DNA from: Tomocerus qinae
Lineage: Eukaryota; Arthropoda; Collembola; Entomobryomorpha; Tomoceridae
Assembly (NCBI GenBank): GCA_020055645.1
Contig: CM034546.1
Coordinates: 23,064,001-23,128,000 of the forward strand
Direction: 5' to 3'
DNA: 64,000 nt
A program made the position numbers and the translations under genes. How positions within the stretch are numbered: the first letter of the stretch is position 1; every line of letters begins with the position of its first letter. The notes beneath the pieces are model-generated. The model saw only the letters and a list, made by a program, of their open reading frames with translations, searched no databases and had not been told where the DNA came from. This document shows, piece by piece, positions 1 through 10,957 of this stretch.

Positions 1-2241
1 AGTTCTGGCTGGAGGTCTCACCCAACAAGTTTTGCACTTGGTGAAATTCCATCTGTTGTAGTGTTCTAGCCATAAATTATAAATTCCTGAATGACTTAAA
101 GCAAACAACTTTCGTCTATAAAATGGACTGAACATAGTAGAATCATCACTGGAGAACCCGGAATAAACTGAAGTAGATAAAAATGAGTTTTCCTGATTTC
201 CATGATACAATGAATGAATTGGCTGGACTCCTCCACTCCGAGGATTCCAATAAGAATCATTGAGAAGTCCATGCAGGGCGAGATTCGAGAGAATCAATAC
301 AGAATTATTGCATTTTGCAATCCATTGTTGGGGACTGGTTGAGTAGGGAAATCCCGGAGGAAATTGAATCTTTTCACTAATCTTTAACATAAGTTTCACA
401 TTATTTCTATGAGTACCATTACTAGAAAACTTTACTGAACTGTGGACCATTAGTTGAAATTTGGAAAGGAAACCTATGATATTATGATAGTAAGTTTTAA
501 AATTTTCTTTGTATATTGTTTGATCTACATTATCAAACTCGAAATCTGACTGTTGCAAACGTTCAAATTGTGTCTGGCAGTATGATGAGGTATATGATTT
601 TGTGCCATTGGATATCAAGCAATCATAGTAGTAACTTATAAGCAAATCTTTTTGATAGGTCAAAGGAAAATAAAAAGGGTCAAAGTGATTTGACGTTTTA
701 AATTCCCCAAAAGCAATTATATCCGAAAGATTTGCAATCTGCTCAAAAGACTCAATTAGTTTTACTGGACGCGGCTCTATTAAATCAGTAATAAATATTC
801 CTTTGTATCCGTTAGTCAATACGATGAACATCATCAGCAACGGGCCGATGGCTAACTTGATCCAGAGTGTTTTATTGACTTTTACTGATAGAGAATAACT
901 GACCTCCAACTTGTATGCATAGCAGATCATTAGAAATGGAATACCTTCATCTATTTTCCAATATGTCACTCCGTGAACGAAAGCAATTACAACAGTGAGA
1001 GTGGCAATGATTCCAAGCCAAGCGTAAAGTTGAAAAGGTCGAATGTATCCATAAAAGGAAAGACTCTCATCTTCCAACACGACACAAGAAATAAAATTAA
1101 AAGAATCATCCTTGATGCCAATCACATTTAAGTAAGGGTGATATTCTACATTTAGTCGGCTATTATACGCATCATCGTCGTGAAGAAAGTTCAAATTGTC
1201 AAAATACGTAGTAGCATATGATGGATCAAGACATGTGTCGTTCCGATCGTTGACTGATATGGTTGAATTCATAGAATTTTCTAATACTATAGAAACAAGG
1301 GCAAGATTAATTTTTTTGTACTTATTTAAATCATAAGTAGTTAAATATGCGTTTAGCAGCGGTGGCCCACAATATGGTCTATATTCGTACATATATTGGT
1401 CTTCTAGAAATAGATAGTCTATAACAACAAATTTCTGCACGAAATTACCTTCCAACATTACATCTCTTAACACCATTTCACGCAATGGTCGGTTCATTGG
1501 GCAATTGTTTTGGAGACATAAGGACAACATAGCAAACGGTACATTCATTCTGTACTGATATATTGAATACTGTGGCCATACCAAATATATGTCTTGTTCA
1601 TCTTCATCTGATAACGGTAATACAAACCAGGCGTAAGCCCTAAGCCTTTCGAATATTGGAGTAGCAGTTGACGTTGACTTTGCAAACGCCAACGTTTTTT
1701 TGTCAAGAAAAATGTACACAGAAGAATATTCTGCAATATTATAGCTCAGTTTAGAGTGACCGATTGTTTTAAGGAATTCCTTGGCTTCCCCATCATGAGA
1801 TTGCTTAGTGATAATGTCAAGTAATAGAACATCTGGAGTATACGTTGGATTAAAATTATATGCAATATTCACCATACAAACTATACGGTTGTCTATCAAT
1901 CGTGGGGATGACAATCTGACTGTATCGTTTTTACTAAAGTTCCTCTTACAATTTGAATAGTATTTACTCCATACTTGCTTAAAGTTTGGAGGCATTAGTA
2001 CCATTGATCTTTTTAAATTGCACTCCTTTCTCTTATAAAAATTTAGCTTTGTAAACGCGTATGGAATGTTAATTTGTTGCAAATCGCTAATCGATGGCTC
2101 TGATTGTCTATTATAATATTTTGGTTGCAAGATCATATTAATGTAACAGTTCTTTTCCGAATAGACAACATCTTTCAATTTCCACCCTAAATACAATTCA
2201 GTCACGATCAGTTGAAGAGTTAATAGTAAAACAATTGACAT
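1..2241 (-). CDS. Divergent ionotropic-receptor-like membrane protein A (3' end beyond the window)
   Basis: An uninterrupted minus-strand frame starts at the ATG at 2241 and runs off the left edge: 747 codons with no stop (checked codon by codon). It aligns with the complete paralogue at 4588-7089, with only two 3-nt insertions relative to it. A hydrophobic N-terminus is a likely signal peptide. A large ectodomain follows, then TM1 at about residues 401-427, a short pore-like hydrophobic stretch, and TM3 at about 455-478. TM3 leads into an ITDL(I/V)EPRP motif resembling the TM3-to-S2 linker of iGluR/IR proteins. TM4 should lie just past the edge. A notable difference from its sister is a Trp replacing Cys in the conserved TYCKRDE motif after TM1. 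The family assignment is inferred from architecture and motif; ligand and ion selectivity are unknown. Confidence 0.82.
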   Translation of the reverse strand, partial: MSIVLLLTLQLIVTELYLGWKLKDVVYSEKNCYINMILQPKYYNRQSEPSISDLQQINIPYAFTKLNFYKRKECNLKRSMVLMPPNFKQVWSKYYSNCKRNFSKNDTVRLSSPRLIDNRIVCMVNIAYNFNPTYTPDVLLLDIITKQSHDGEAKEFLKTIGHSKLSYNIAEYSSVYIFLDKKTLAFAKSTSTATPIFERLRAYAWFVLPLSDEDEQDIYLVWPQYSIYQYRMNVPFAMLSLCLQNNCPMNRPLREMVLRDVMLEGNFVQKFVVIDYLFLEDQYMYEYRPYCGPPLLNAYLTTYDLNKYKKINLALVSIVLENSMNSTISVNDRNDTCLDPSYATTYFDNLNFLHDDDAYNSRLNVEYHPYLNVIGIKDDSFNFISCVVLEDESLSFYGYIRPFQLYAWLGIIATLTVVIAFVHGVTYWKIDEGIPFLMICYAYKLEVSYSLSVKVNKTLWIKLAIGPLLMMFIVLTNGYKGIFITDLIEPRPVKLIESFEQIANLSDIIAFGEFKTSNHFDPFYFPLTYQKDLLISYYYDCLISNGTKSYTSSYCQTQFERLQQSDFEFDNVDQTIYKENFKTYYHNIIGFLSKFQLMVHSSVKFSSNGTHRNNVKLMLKISEKIQFPPGFPYSTSPQQWIAKCNNSVLILSNLALHGLLNDSYWNPRSGGVQPIHSLYHGNQENSFLSTSVYSGFSSDDSTMFSPFYRRKLFALSHSGIYNLWLEHYNRWNFTKCKTCWVRPPART

Positions 2242-4587
2242 TTTTATGAAACGTTAAATAGAAGTAAAAATGCAGAAAAGGGCATAGAAAATATGTATTA
2301 TATTATATTTGTACTTTTTTAAAATGTGTTTTGAGTTCACTTAATGAGAAGTTATTCTGCAATAGAGTTTTTGGAAACGCGCAGTAAAACCTGATGAAAG
2401 GTTTGTTGTAGTATTTGAAATAAAATTTGACACAATTACTTCCCTTTTTATGTATTACATAGTGGAGGTCCAGTTACGAAATTGCACGAATACAACAGTT
2501 AGTGATAAATTCATTCTCACACATTTCAAAATGTGGAAAACTGTAAATTCACAACGAAGAAGTTGCAGTCAACACAAATATTATTATTTTTTGCACAATT
2601 CAGTTGTGTTCAAGATACCTTACACATTCGTTAATTTTCGCACATTTTTAGCTCTCTTGAATGTCATTTACAGTACAACTTGAAATAACTTTAATGGAAT
2701 TATGGGTTTTAAATAGTTTTAATTATGCTTAATAGTACTTGTGGGGAATTATGAAATGTTATTTCCAATTAAAAAGTATTTTTGATTTAAGATAAATGTA
2801 GTATAGTTAACACCACTCCTTAAAATGCTTGTTTTTTATCTACGCGTAAAATCTAATCTTGATTCATGACTGTATTATCAAACCTTGATAGAAGTCGCCG
2901 CTCAACCCTGGCTAACAGTCAAACTTACTTTTCTTGGTATTGTCTTGGCTCAACTCGGGTAACTACGTAAATATTGTATTAAAACTGTTGCGTGCAAATA
3001 CACAGTAATATATATTTTCAATTAAATATGTATAAAGTATTAATAACTATTTAGGTACGCAAACATGTGGTTTTATAATCTTTCTTATAATGCTTTCGTA
3101 ACCATGAATAGTTCAATTTCAAAGAGCACTCAGCACAGCAAGTTTACATAACAAAAACAATGCAGGCAGACTACAATAGAAGACTCATTAAATTAGTATT
3201 CATACACAATTTACACTGCTTTCTCTAGTGTCGCTAATGGACGAAGCTAGGATGTGGCAGCCATATTAATTATTAAATTAAACATTAGTTAATCAATGTA
3301 TATTATCAGTTCTTAGAGGAGTATGTTTTGTAAGTTCAAGACATCAAAATCCATGACACCGAAGGTCACAATTCCTTTTAACTTGCCAGTTCCATGAATT
3401 TCGTGACATTTAAAGAGAGTAATTCCAGTATATGTATCGAGAAACTGAATATTTAATTATCTAATCTACAAAGTAAAACTAACATCATAAGCAATACAGG
3501 TCTCAGCACAACGCTCATTTATTTTTAATTTGCTATCTGTCACATTTGGAGACCGAAATAAAAGACTTATTTACGATTGCGACTGATTTTGCATTCTCTA
3601 AAGTCGTAACTATACATGTTTATATTTTCAATGCGGATACTTTGTTGTAGAAGTGCAACAAAGGGATTTTATTTTGTATTAAAGGGAACGCAGTGGATTC
3701 TAGGTGCTGGCTCGGAGGAATAATAGGTGACTCCATTATTTATTAAGAACGAGAATAGATAAGTTAGCGTTGAGATTTCTACTCTCTTTTTATTAGGCAT
3801 TGAAATTACTTTAAATACTCTTTGAATAGAATATGGATGTGAATTGAAAACAAAATGATCATAACACACGGATTCCAAACCAAATGCTAAATAGCAGGAA
3901 TACCACATGTCATGACAGAAATCTTAATGCTGGTAATTTTAAATGGCACAGGATACTTAATACTTGCAAATATATAGACACATGATACAACAAAATGTCC
4001 TTGCACATCTTCTATAGCAATATTTATTTGTGCAACGAAATCAAAGTAATTAGGTAATGTGAAATAGTTTTATAACATGAATGTAAATGCACAATAATTA
4101 CTCCGGCTAAACTACTGCTAATGCTTGTAATAAACAAAAATCTAAAATATTTTATACCTAAGTACCATATTATAATATAGGTTGATTGACGATATCTATA
4201 GTCATTTCTGTGATGTTAATTTCGTGCACTGCACGAACGAATAGAAAATAAAGTAATCAAAGTTAAATAATTTTCAAATAAAATCTTTAATTATTGGTTA
4301 TTGATGATTTAGGCATTTGTATTAATTTTATAAATGAGTAGCAGTTGAAAACAAATATAGCACTAATCAAAACAGATTAGTGAACAAACTTTCAGCCATT
4401 AATCAGCATTTTCTCATAAGCCATTAATGTCAAACGTTACTACATATTTCGCTAGTAAAAAATAAATTAAATAGCCAATATATAAAATCGCGGATAACAT
4501 TTTTGTCAAGGTTTTTTTTGCGCTTAAAATAGTGAAAACATCTTCACAATTTAATAATACTATATTGGCGCGTTTCCATTTATCAGT
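2242..4587. other. Intergenic region between IR-like genes A and B, containing duplicated 5' flank
   Basis: No convincing long gene. About 2260-3475 is homologous to the 5' flank of gene B (about 7265-8190), so the tandem duplication that made A and B included upstream DNA. Relative to B, about 290 bp (roughly 2650-2938) is extra here, either an insertion in A or a deletion in B; I see no terminal repeats on it. The remaining 3.5-4.6 kb is AT-rich, and short open frames there (for example 3669-3908 minus) have no recognisable motif. Confidence 0.6.
3313..3444 (-). other. Candidate terminal exon or fossil exon (44 codons), copy 1
   Basis: The minus strand has a candidate acceptor (ATTCAG) followed by 43 open codons and a TAA. 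A length-identical copy with its own acceptor and stop lies at 8017-8148 upstream of gene B. By eye the two differ by about five amino-acid-changing and two silent substitutions, which does not suggest strong purifying selection. I do not recognise the peptide and see no upstream exon. It may be a decayed exon carried along with the duplication. Confidence 0.2.
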
Positions 4588-7089
4588 TTACTGATCACGT
4601 GCTTTGGATCTTCTAGTCTTGGTTGAAAGGAAGTACCCGTGCGTAGAGGCGCAACACTTGAGGAAAATACAACGTAATTCAAATGAACAATTTGTCCTTA
4701 ATTTTCTAAATGCTGTTAATGTAATAAAATATAAATAGGTCAGTTTCTCTTTCAAAGCCACTCGGTTTTCCCACAAAAACGCAGAACCAAAGATAAAAGC
4801 CAGGGTGAAAAATATATAAAAGATTGTTCCGATATTCGAATTGTGAAATGTCAAAGTTCTGGCTGGAGGTCTCACCCAACAAGTTTTGCACTTGGTGAAA
4901 TTCCATCTTTTGTAGTGTTCTAGCCATAAATTATAAATTCCTGAATGACTTAAAGCAAACAACTTTCGTCTATAAAATGGACTGAACATAGCAGAATCAT
5001 CACTGGAGAACCCGGTATAAACTAAATGAGATAAAAATGAGTTTTCCTGATTCCCATGATACAATGAATGAATTGGCTGGACTCCTCCACTCCGAGGATT
5101 CCAATAAGAATCATTGAGAAGTCCATGCAGGGCGAGATTCGAGAGAATCAATACAGAATTATTGCATTTTGCAATCCATTGTTGGGGACTGGTTGAGTAG
5201 GGAAATCCCGGAGGAAATTGAATCTTTTCACTAATTTTTAACATAACCTTCACATTGTTTCTATGAGTACCATTAGATAACTTCAATGAACTGTGGACCA
5301 TTAGTCGAAATTTGAAAAGTATATCTAGGAAATCACGAAAAAACGTTTCAAAATTTTCTTTAAGTATCGCTTGATCTATATTATCAAATTGGGAATCTGA
5401 CTGTTGCAAGTTTTCCATTTTTGTCTGGCAGTATGATGAGTTGTATGAATTGGTGCCATTGGATTTCCAACAATCATAGTAATATATCCCAAGTCTATCT
5501 TTTTCATAATACAGAGGAAAATAAAAAGGGTCAAAGTGATTTGACGTTGTAAAGTCCCCAAAAGCAATTATATCCGAGAGATTTGCAATCTGCTCAAAAG
5601 ACTCAATTTGTTTTACTGGACGTGGCTCTACTAAATCCGTAATAAATATCCCTTTGTATCCGTTGGTCAGCACGATGAACATCAGCAACAACGGGCCGAT
5701 GACCAACTTGATCCAGAGTGTTTTATTGACTTTTACTGATAGAGAGTAACTGACCTCCAACATGTATGCATAGCAGATCATAAGAAATGGAATACCTTCA
5801 TCCCTTTTGCAATATGTGACTCCGTGAACGAAAGCAATTACAACAGTGAGAGTGGCAATGATTCCAAGCCAAGCATAAAGTTGAAAAGGTCGAATGTATC
5901 CATAAAAGGAAAGACTCTCATCTTCCAACACGACACAGGAAATAAAATTAAAAGAATCCTCTCTGATGCCAATCACATTTAAATTAGGCTCATAATTAAT
6001 GTTTAGTGTGCCATATAACCTATCGTCATGAAGAAAGTTCAAATTGTCATAATACGTAGTAGCATATACTGGATCAAAACATGAATCGTTCCGATCGTTG
6101 ACTGATATGGTTGAATTCATAGAATTTTCTAATACTATAGAAACAAGGGCAAGATTAATTTTTTTGTACTTGTTTAAATCATAAGTAGTTAAATATGCGT
6201 TTAGCAGCGGTGGCCCACAATATGGTTTATATTCGTACATATATTGGTCGTCTAATGCTATATAGTCTATACCAACAAATTTCTGCACGAAGTTACTTTT
6301 CAACATTACATCTCTTAACACCATTTCACGCAATGGTCGGTTCATTGGGCAATTGTTTTGGAGACATAAGGACAACATAGCAAACGGTACATACCTTCTA
6401 TACTGATATGCTGTATACTGTGGCCATATTAAATATATATCTTGATCATCTTCATCTGATAACGGTAATACAAACCAGGCTTTTTCCTTAAAAATTTCGT
6501 ATATGGGAGTAACAGTTGACGTTGACTTTGCTACCGCCAACGCTTTTTTGTCAAGAAAAATGTACACAGAAGAATATTCTGCAAAACTATAGCTCAGTTT
6601 AGAGTGACCGATTGTTTTAAGAAATTCCTTGGCTTCTCCTTTATCAGATTGCTTAGTGATAATGTCAAGTAATAGAACATCTGAGTAAAAGGTTGGATTA
6701 AAATTATATACAATATTCACCACACAAACTATACGGTTGTCTATCAGTCGTGGGGATGACAATCTGAATGTATCGTTTTTACTAAAGTTCCTCTTACATT
6801 TTGAATAGTATCTACTAATCACTCGCTTATAGTCTGGAGGCACTATTACCATTGATCTTTTTAAATTGCACTCCTTTCTCTTATAAAAATTTAGCTTTGT
6901 AAACGTGTATGGAATATCAATTTGTTGTAATTCTTTTATCGATGGTTCTGATGGTCTATTAAAATATTTTGGTCGCAAAATCAAATTAATGTAACAGTTC
7001 TTTTCTGAATAGACAACATCTTTTAATTTCCACCCTAAAGACAATTCAGTTACTATCAGTTGAAGAGTTAATAGTAAAACAATTGACAT
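4588..7089 (-). CDS. Divergent ionotropic-receptor-like membrane protein B (833 aa)
   Basis: Single-exon complete frame, ATG at 7089. Residues 1 to about 19 form a signal peptide. A Cys- and Tyr-rich ectodomain follows to about residue 398 (extracellular by analogy with IRs). TM1 is at about 403-425, preceded by a YGYIRPFQ motif and followed by TYCKRDEG. A short pore-like hydrophobic segment comes next, then TM3 at about 454-477 ending in NGYKGIFITDLVEPRP. The S2-like lobe has several N-glycosylation sequons and a SHSGIYNLWLEH motif that recalls the end of the IR ligand-binding domain. TM4 is at about 753-775, with a Cys-rich tail of about 58 residues. This membrane order matches iGluR/IR proteins, but the usual glutamate-binding residues are not evident, so it is best called a divergent IR. 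The ligand is unknown, and a chemosensory role is inference from the family. Confidence 0.85.
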   Translation of the reverse strand: MSIVLLLTLQLIVTELSLGWKLKDVVYSEKNCYINLILRPKYFNRPSEPSIKELQQIDIPYTFTKLNFYKRKECNLKRSMVIVPPDYKRVISRYYSKCKRNFSKNDTFRLSSPRLIDNRIVCVVNIVYNFNPTFYSDVLLLDIITKQSDKGEAKEFLKTIGHSKLSYSFAEYSSVYIFLDKKALAVAKSTSTVTPIYEIFKEKAWFVLPLSDEDDQDIYLIWPQYTAYQYRRYVPFAMLSLCLQNNCPMNRPLREMVLRDVMLKSNFVQKFVGIDYIALDDQYMYEYKPYCGPPLLNAYLTTYDLNKYKKINLALVSIVLENSMNSTISVNDRNDSCFDPVYATTYYDNLNFLHDDRLYGTLNINYEPNLNVIGIREDSFNFISCVVLEDESLSFYGYIRPFQLYAWLGIIATLTVVIAFVHGVTYCKRDEGIPFLMICYAYMLEVSYSLSVKVNKTLWIKLVIGPLLLMFIVLTNGYKGIFITDLVEPRPVKQIESFEQIANLSDIIAFGDFTTSNHFDPFYFPLYYEKDRLGIYYYDCWKSNGTNSYNSSYCQTKMENLQQSDSQFDNIDQAILKENFETFFRDFLDILFKFRLMVHSSLKLSNGTHRNNVKVMLKISEKIQFPPGFPYSTSPQQWIAKCNNSVLILSNLALHGLLNDSYWNPRSGGVQPIHSLYHGNQENSFLSHLVYTGFSSDDSAMFSPFYRRKLFALSHSGIYNLWLEHYKRWNFTKCKTCWVRPPARTLTFHNSNIGTIFYIFFTLAFIFGSAFLWENRVALKEKLTYLYFITLTAFRKLRTNCSFELRCIFLKCCASTHGYFLSTKTRRSKARDQ

Positions 7090-9015
7090 TTTTATGTAAT
7101 GTTATAAATAGAAGTAGAAATGTCTTTGTATATTGATGATAATTACATATAGATTACAATAATAGATTACTGATAATTTCCTCCATGTTAACTTGATTCA
7201 TGACGTCCCCAATTATATACTCAAATGATAGATGAAACAAACGTGTCCTAGGTATTTTGCAAATACCAAACTGCCGAAAAAGGAAAGAAAATATGTATTA
7301 AATTTTTGTATTATTTTTTAATAAATTTTTTGAAATCACTTAATGAGAAATTATTCTGGAATAGAGTTCTTGGAAACGTACTAAAACCTGATGAAAGGTT
7401 TATTGTAGTATTTGTAATAAAATTTGACACATGTACTTCACTTTTTCTGTTTTACATAATGAAGTTCCAGTTATGAAATTGCACGAATACAAAAGTTAGT
7501 GATAAATTCATTCTCACACATTTCAAAATGTGGAAAACTGTAAACTCACAACGAAGAAGTCGTAGTCAATACAAACATTATTATTCTTATGCACAATTCA
7601 ATTGAGGTATTTTCAAGATACCTTCAATTTTCGCACAATTTTGTCTTGGCTCAATTCGGGTGACTGTACATACGTATTCAAACAGTTGCGTGCAAAGACG
7701 TAGTAATATACATATTATACAAACAAATATTTGTGAAGTAGTAATTTTTATTTAGGTACGCAAACATGTGGTTTTATAATCTTTCTAATAATTCTTTCAT
7801 AACCACGACTAGTTTAATTTCAACAAGCACTCAGCACAGAAGTTTTTCATAACGTTAACAAAGCAAGCAGACTACATTGGAAGACTACCATTAAATTAAT
7901 ATCCATTAACAATTTACACTGCTTTTTGCTAATGTCGCTAATGGACGAAGCTAGGATGTGGCAGCCATATTAATGATTAAATTAAACATTACTGAGTTAA
8001 AGTATAACATCAATTCTTACAGGAGTATGTTTTGTAAGTCCAAGACATTAAAATCCATGACATCGAAGGTCGCAATTTCTTTTAACTTGCCAGTTCCATG
8101 AATTTCGTGGCATTTAAAGAGAGTAATTCCAGTATATGTATCGAGAAACTGAATATTTAATTATCTAATCTACAAAGTAAAAATCACAAGTAAAACAGGT
8201 CTCAACATCACAAGACTCAATTTAAAAAAATGGCAATACGACTGTTTGTCAAAAGACACAAATTTAGAACGATTTTGATATGCGGATATAATGATTTAGA
8301 AGAGAAGTTACATGTTATAGACACAATTAAGTGTAGAGAGGATGTACTACTTTACATTGATCTAAACAAATAATTATTAGTATATTTAAATTCGAATAAT
8401 TGTAAAGATGGACGTATTTTAATTTAAATCTTAAATACCCAGACAAATGTTGTCCAAGGATGCATAAATAATTGGTAAGTTGATAAAAGCATCTTATTAT
8501 TTAATTTTGTTTATCTCTTTAGAAGAATAATGAGCAGGTTCCATTTATTTCCTTTCTCTTCTGATTTAAAAAGAACCAGGGCAATAGGACAGACAAAACA
8601 TCAACAATTGATAAGTTCAAGGCCAAGATTGTCACGAAAAGGAAAATATTTTGTTTCTGGTATTGTGAACTTCAATAAGAATGACGACTGCTTGAACTAA
8701 ATGAATGTTTCTGCCCTGAACTTTCAGATGCTGAAGGAAGTGAAAAGAGTACATATATTTTATGGCATAATCCTTTCCCATCTCTCATTGTTGTGCTCTC
8801 ACACAAACAAAACCTTTTTTCATTAGCTTTAAGTTGTTGCACTCAACCTGTTTCCCCTTCCAACAGACAGTAATCAGTGTCTGTAAAAAATTACCATCGT
8901 GTGTTACTTTAATAGTTTTATTAATTTGATGCCATACGGAAAATTCCATATTTTTGGAATATTTTAGTTTATTTCGATTGACGTTTTGCAGAATTTACAA
9001 TTAAATAACATCGAA
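7090..9015. other. Intergenic region upstream of IR-like gene B and downstream of the FAD gene
   Basis: About 7265-8190 is the duplicated 5' flank shared with gene A. About 155 bp at 7110-7265 is present here but not in front of A. About 8380-8890 carries diverged direct-repeat sequence shared with the far side of the FAD gene, including a 24-bp identical word at 8426-8449 and 11235-11258. A minus-strand AATAAA (plus tttatt, about 8917-8922) lies about 95 nt beyond the FAD gene stop and is a candidate polyadenylation signal. No other gene seen. Confidence 0.55.
8017..8148 (-). other. Candidate terminal exon or fossil exon (44 codons), copy 2
   Basis: Paralogue of the 3313-3444 segment, with the same length, an acceptor-like CAG at its start and a TAA at its end. 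Substitutions between the two copies are mostly amino-acid-changing, so active coding is doubtful. Confidence 0.2.
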
Positions 9016-10957
9016 TTAGAAAAAGCGTTGAACTAGATAATCCGCCATCTGAAGAGCATAATCCATAGTTTCAAACTTAAGTAGGGTCGTGGCATAGTAT
9101 ATATTCTTTTGCCCGTTTATTCTATCAAACTTTTTGTAAAATCCATTTTCAAGTGACTCGTTGGTTACATGGGGGAAATACTCCGTCTGGTATCTGTGGA
9201 AAGTGTATGCATCCTTGCTAATCTTTTTGAGCGTAGCTTCCAATTGACTATCTATACTTTCCATATCAGCTTTCGTTGGAAGTTCGTCAAAATCGCCACG
9301 AATCCAATGATAGCTGCTGTAGATGCCCTTCTTCTTCTATAAACAGTAATAATATTTTGTAATTACAACGTAAAACAACCACGAAAATTACTTTCCGTAG
9401 TGGGTTAAAGTTAAAATCGTATTTGATACGATTTTTGATTGGAATACATTTTTTGTGTCCCTTTCCCTGAAAGTTAGCGGCATATAAAGTCTATATAATA
9501 TATTATACTAAAATTAAATGTACATAAATTTAACCATTAACAGTGATCTTACTGGTGAACTGTGGGCCATGAAGCAAATGATTTCTCCCTTCCCCTCGGG
9601 AGTTATTTCCTGTAGTGTATTATTTGGACCTAATTTATATCCTTCGTAGTATCCACGATTTTCCAAATTGGGGATGTAATTGGCTGCATTTGTGTATTTG
9701 TGAATTTTAACTTGCTTGAAAATGTCTTCTTCTTCACTCGTCAAATTCATTATTTTATTCATACTAGAGTAAATGGGCGGAAAGGCGAGAATCACTTGGC
9801 TGCAGTTCATTGAGTCTTTAACCGTGACGTTGTCCTTCGTCTCCTCAAAAAATATCACCGGATGTTCCAGTTCCCTATTGATGTGGGTGACTGTGTGATT
9901 TAAATGGACGTTTAATGACTCGGACATTTTACGGGCCAGGACATCGTAGCCTTCTTTGAGTACGTAAATGGCATCTGATTGGCCGAGACAGATTTTGACC
10001 AAGTATTCCGGCTCGGTAACCTGCAAGGTGTAAATGGCAGGCACGTCGTTCAGATCTCCGTAGCCTAGAATTATTATTAGGCTTGTAAATAGGTTATAAT
10101 GGAAAAACAAATGTTAGAGTATCGAATGCTATTTGGTGCAGGGCTATAAAAACAAGATTTACAGTAAACCAACCAGATCGACAAGAGCCAAAAATCGAGG
10201 TAAATTCCATAGAATTTCATAAAATAGCTAATTCCAATGTTATTCGAAAGGTCACATCAATTCAGGTATAAGGTAGCAAAGTTTAATATTTACCTTTTCA
10301 TTCGATATTCAAAAAACTGTATTCACCCAATAGTCCATTACAAGAGTTTTAATATTAAAACGACATACCTAGAACAGTGACAATGACGCTAAAGATATGC
10401 GTAAGGACCTCTAGATTGTGTTTTTTCATCCAGACTGCCGTTGGCTGGAATAGTTCGGAGGTTGCATGCAGATACCCGGTTTCCAGCTGTTGGCTGACTT
10501 TGGCACGTTCGGATATATAGCTAACCAAGGCATTTCCGAGTTCGTACGCTTCTAGGGTAGTGGGCATAGGATATTTTTGAAAAATTCCAGAATTCGGATC
10601 GAAGGCAACCATGTCACTGTAGTTGAATGGAACGTTCGTCAAATTGAACGAGTTGATAAATTCCAGGAGGAATTTGGAATCTGAACTGTAAAAAAATGGC
10701 CCCATCTCAACCTGGATCTCGTCCGTCTCCCTATAAGTATTCATTTTACCTCCCACTCTATTATTTTTCTCAAAAATTTCGACTTTATATCCTTTTCTTT
10801 GAAGATATGTAGAAATACCTAGTCCACTTATTCCCGCACCCACCACACAAACCGGGTAATCTACTGTCTCACCTAAATTATCCCCACTATCACTGCCCAC
10901 TGCTGACAATGCCGGGTGGAATAACAAACAACACAACCCTAAAACTGTAAAAAACAT
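9016..10957 (-). CDS. Secreted FAD-dependent oxidoreductase, flavin amine-oxidase / polyenoic fatty-acid isomerase-like (three exons, 473 aa)
   Basis: Three minus-strand exons: 10369-10957, 10064-9553 and 9336-9016. The donors are CTAG|GTATGT and CACCA|GTAAGA; the acceptors are TTCTAG and TTATAG. Phases fit exactly (589+512+321 nt, 474 codons with stop). The protein starts with a signal peptide (residues 1 to about 19). A Rossmann dinucleotide-binding motif follows (V-x-G40-A-G42-x-x-G45), with the acidic EIFEKNNRVGGK segment that contacts FAD ribose in this superfamily. Exon 2 opens with GYGDLNDVPAIY and contains a GYDVLARKM substrate-domain motif. Exon 3 ends with an IYYATTLLKFET...LVQRFF signature like the C-terminal FAD-contact motif of PAI-type fatty-acid isomerases and related flavin amine oxidoreductases. 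Substrate unknown. Prenylcysteine oxidase was considered but fits less well. Confidence 0.75.

Noticed and set aside
9016-10957. Prenylcysteine oxidase
   Set aside because: The Rossmann start is shared by many flavoproteins, and the C-terminal signature and GYG...VPAIY motif fit the amine-oxidase / fatty-acid isomerase group better.
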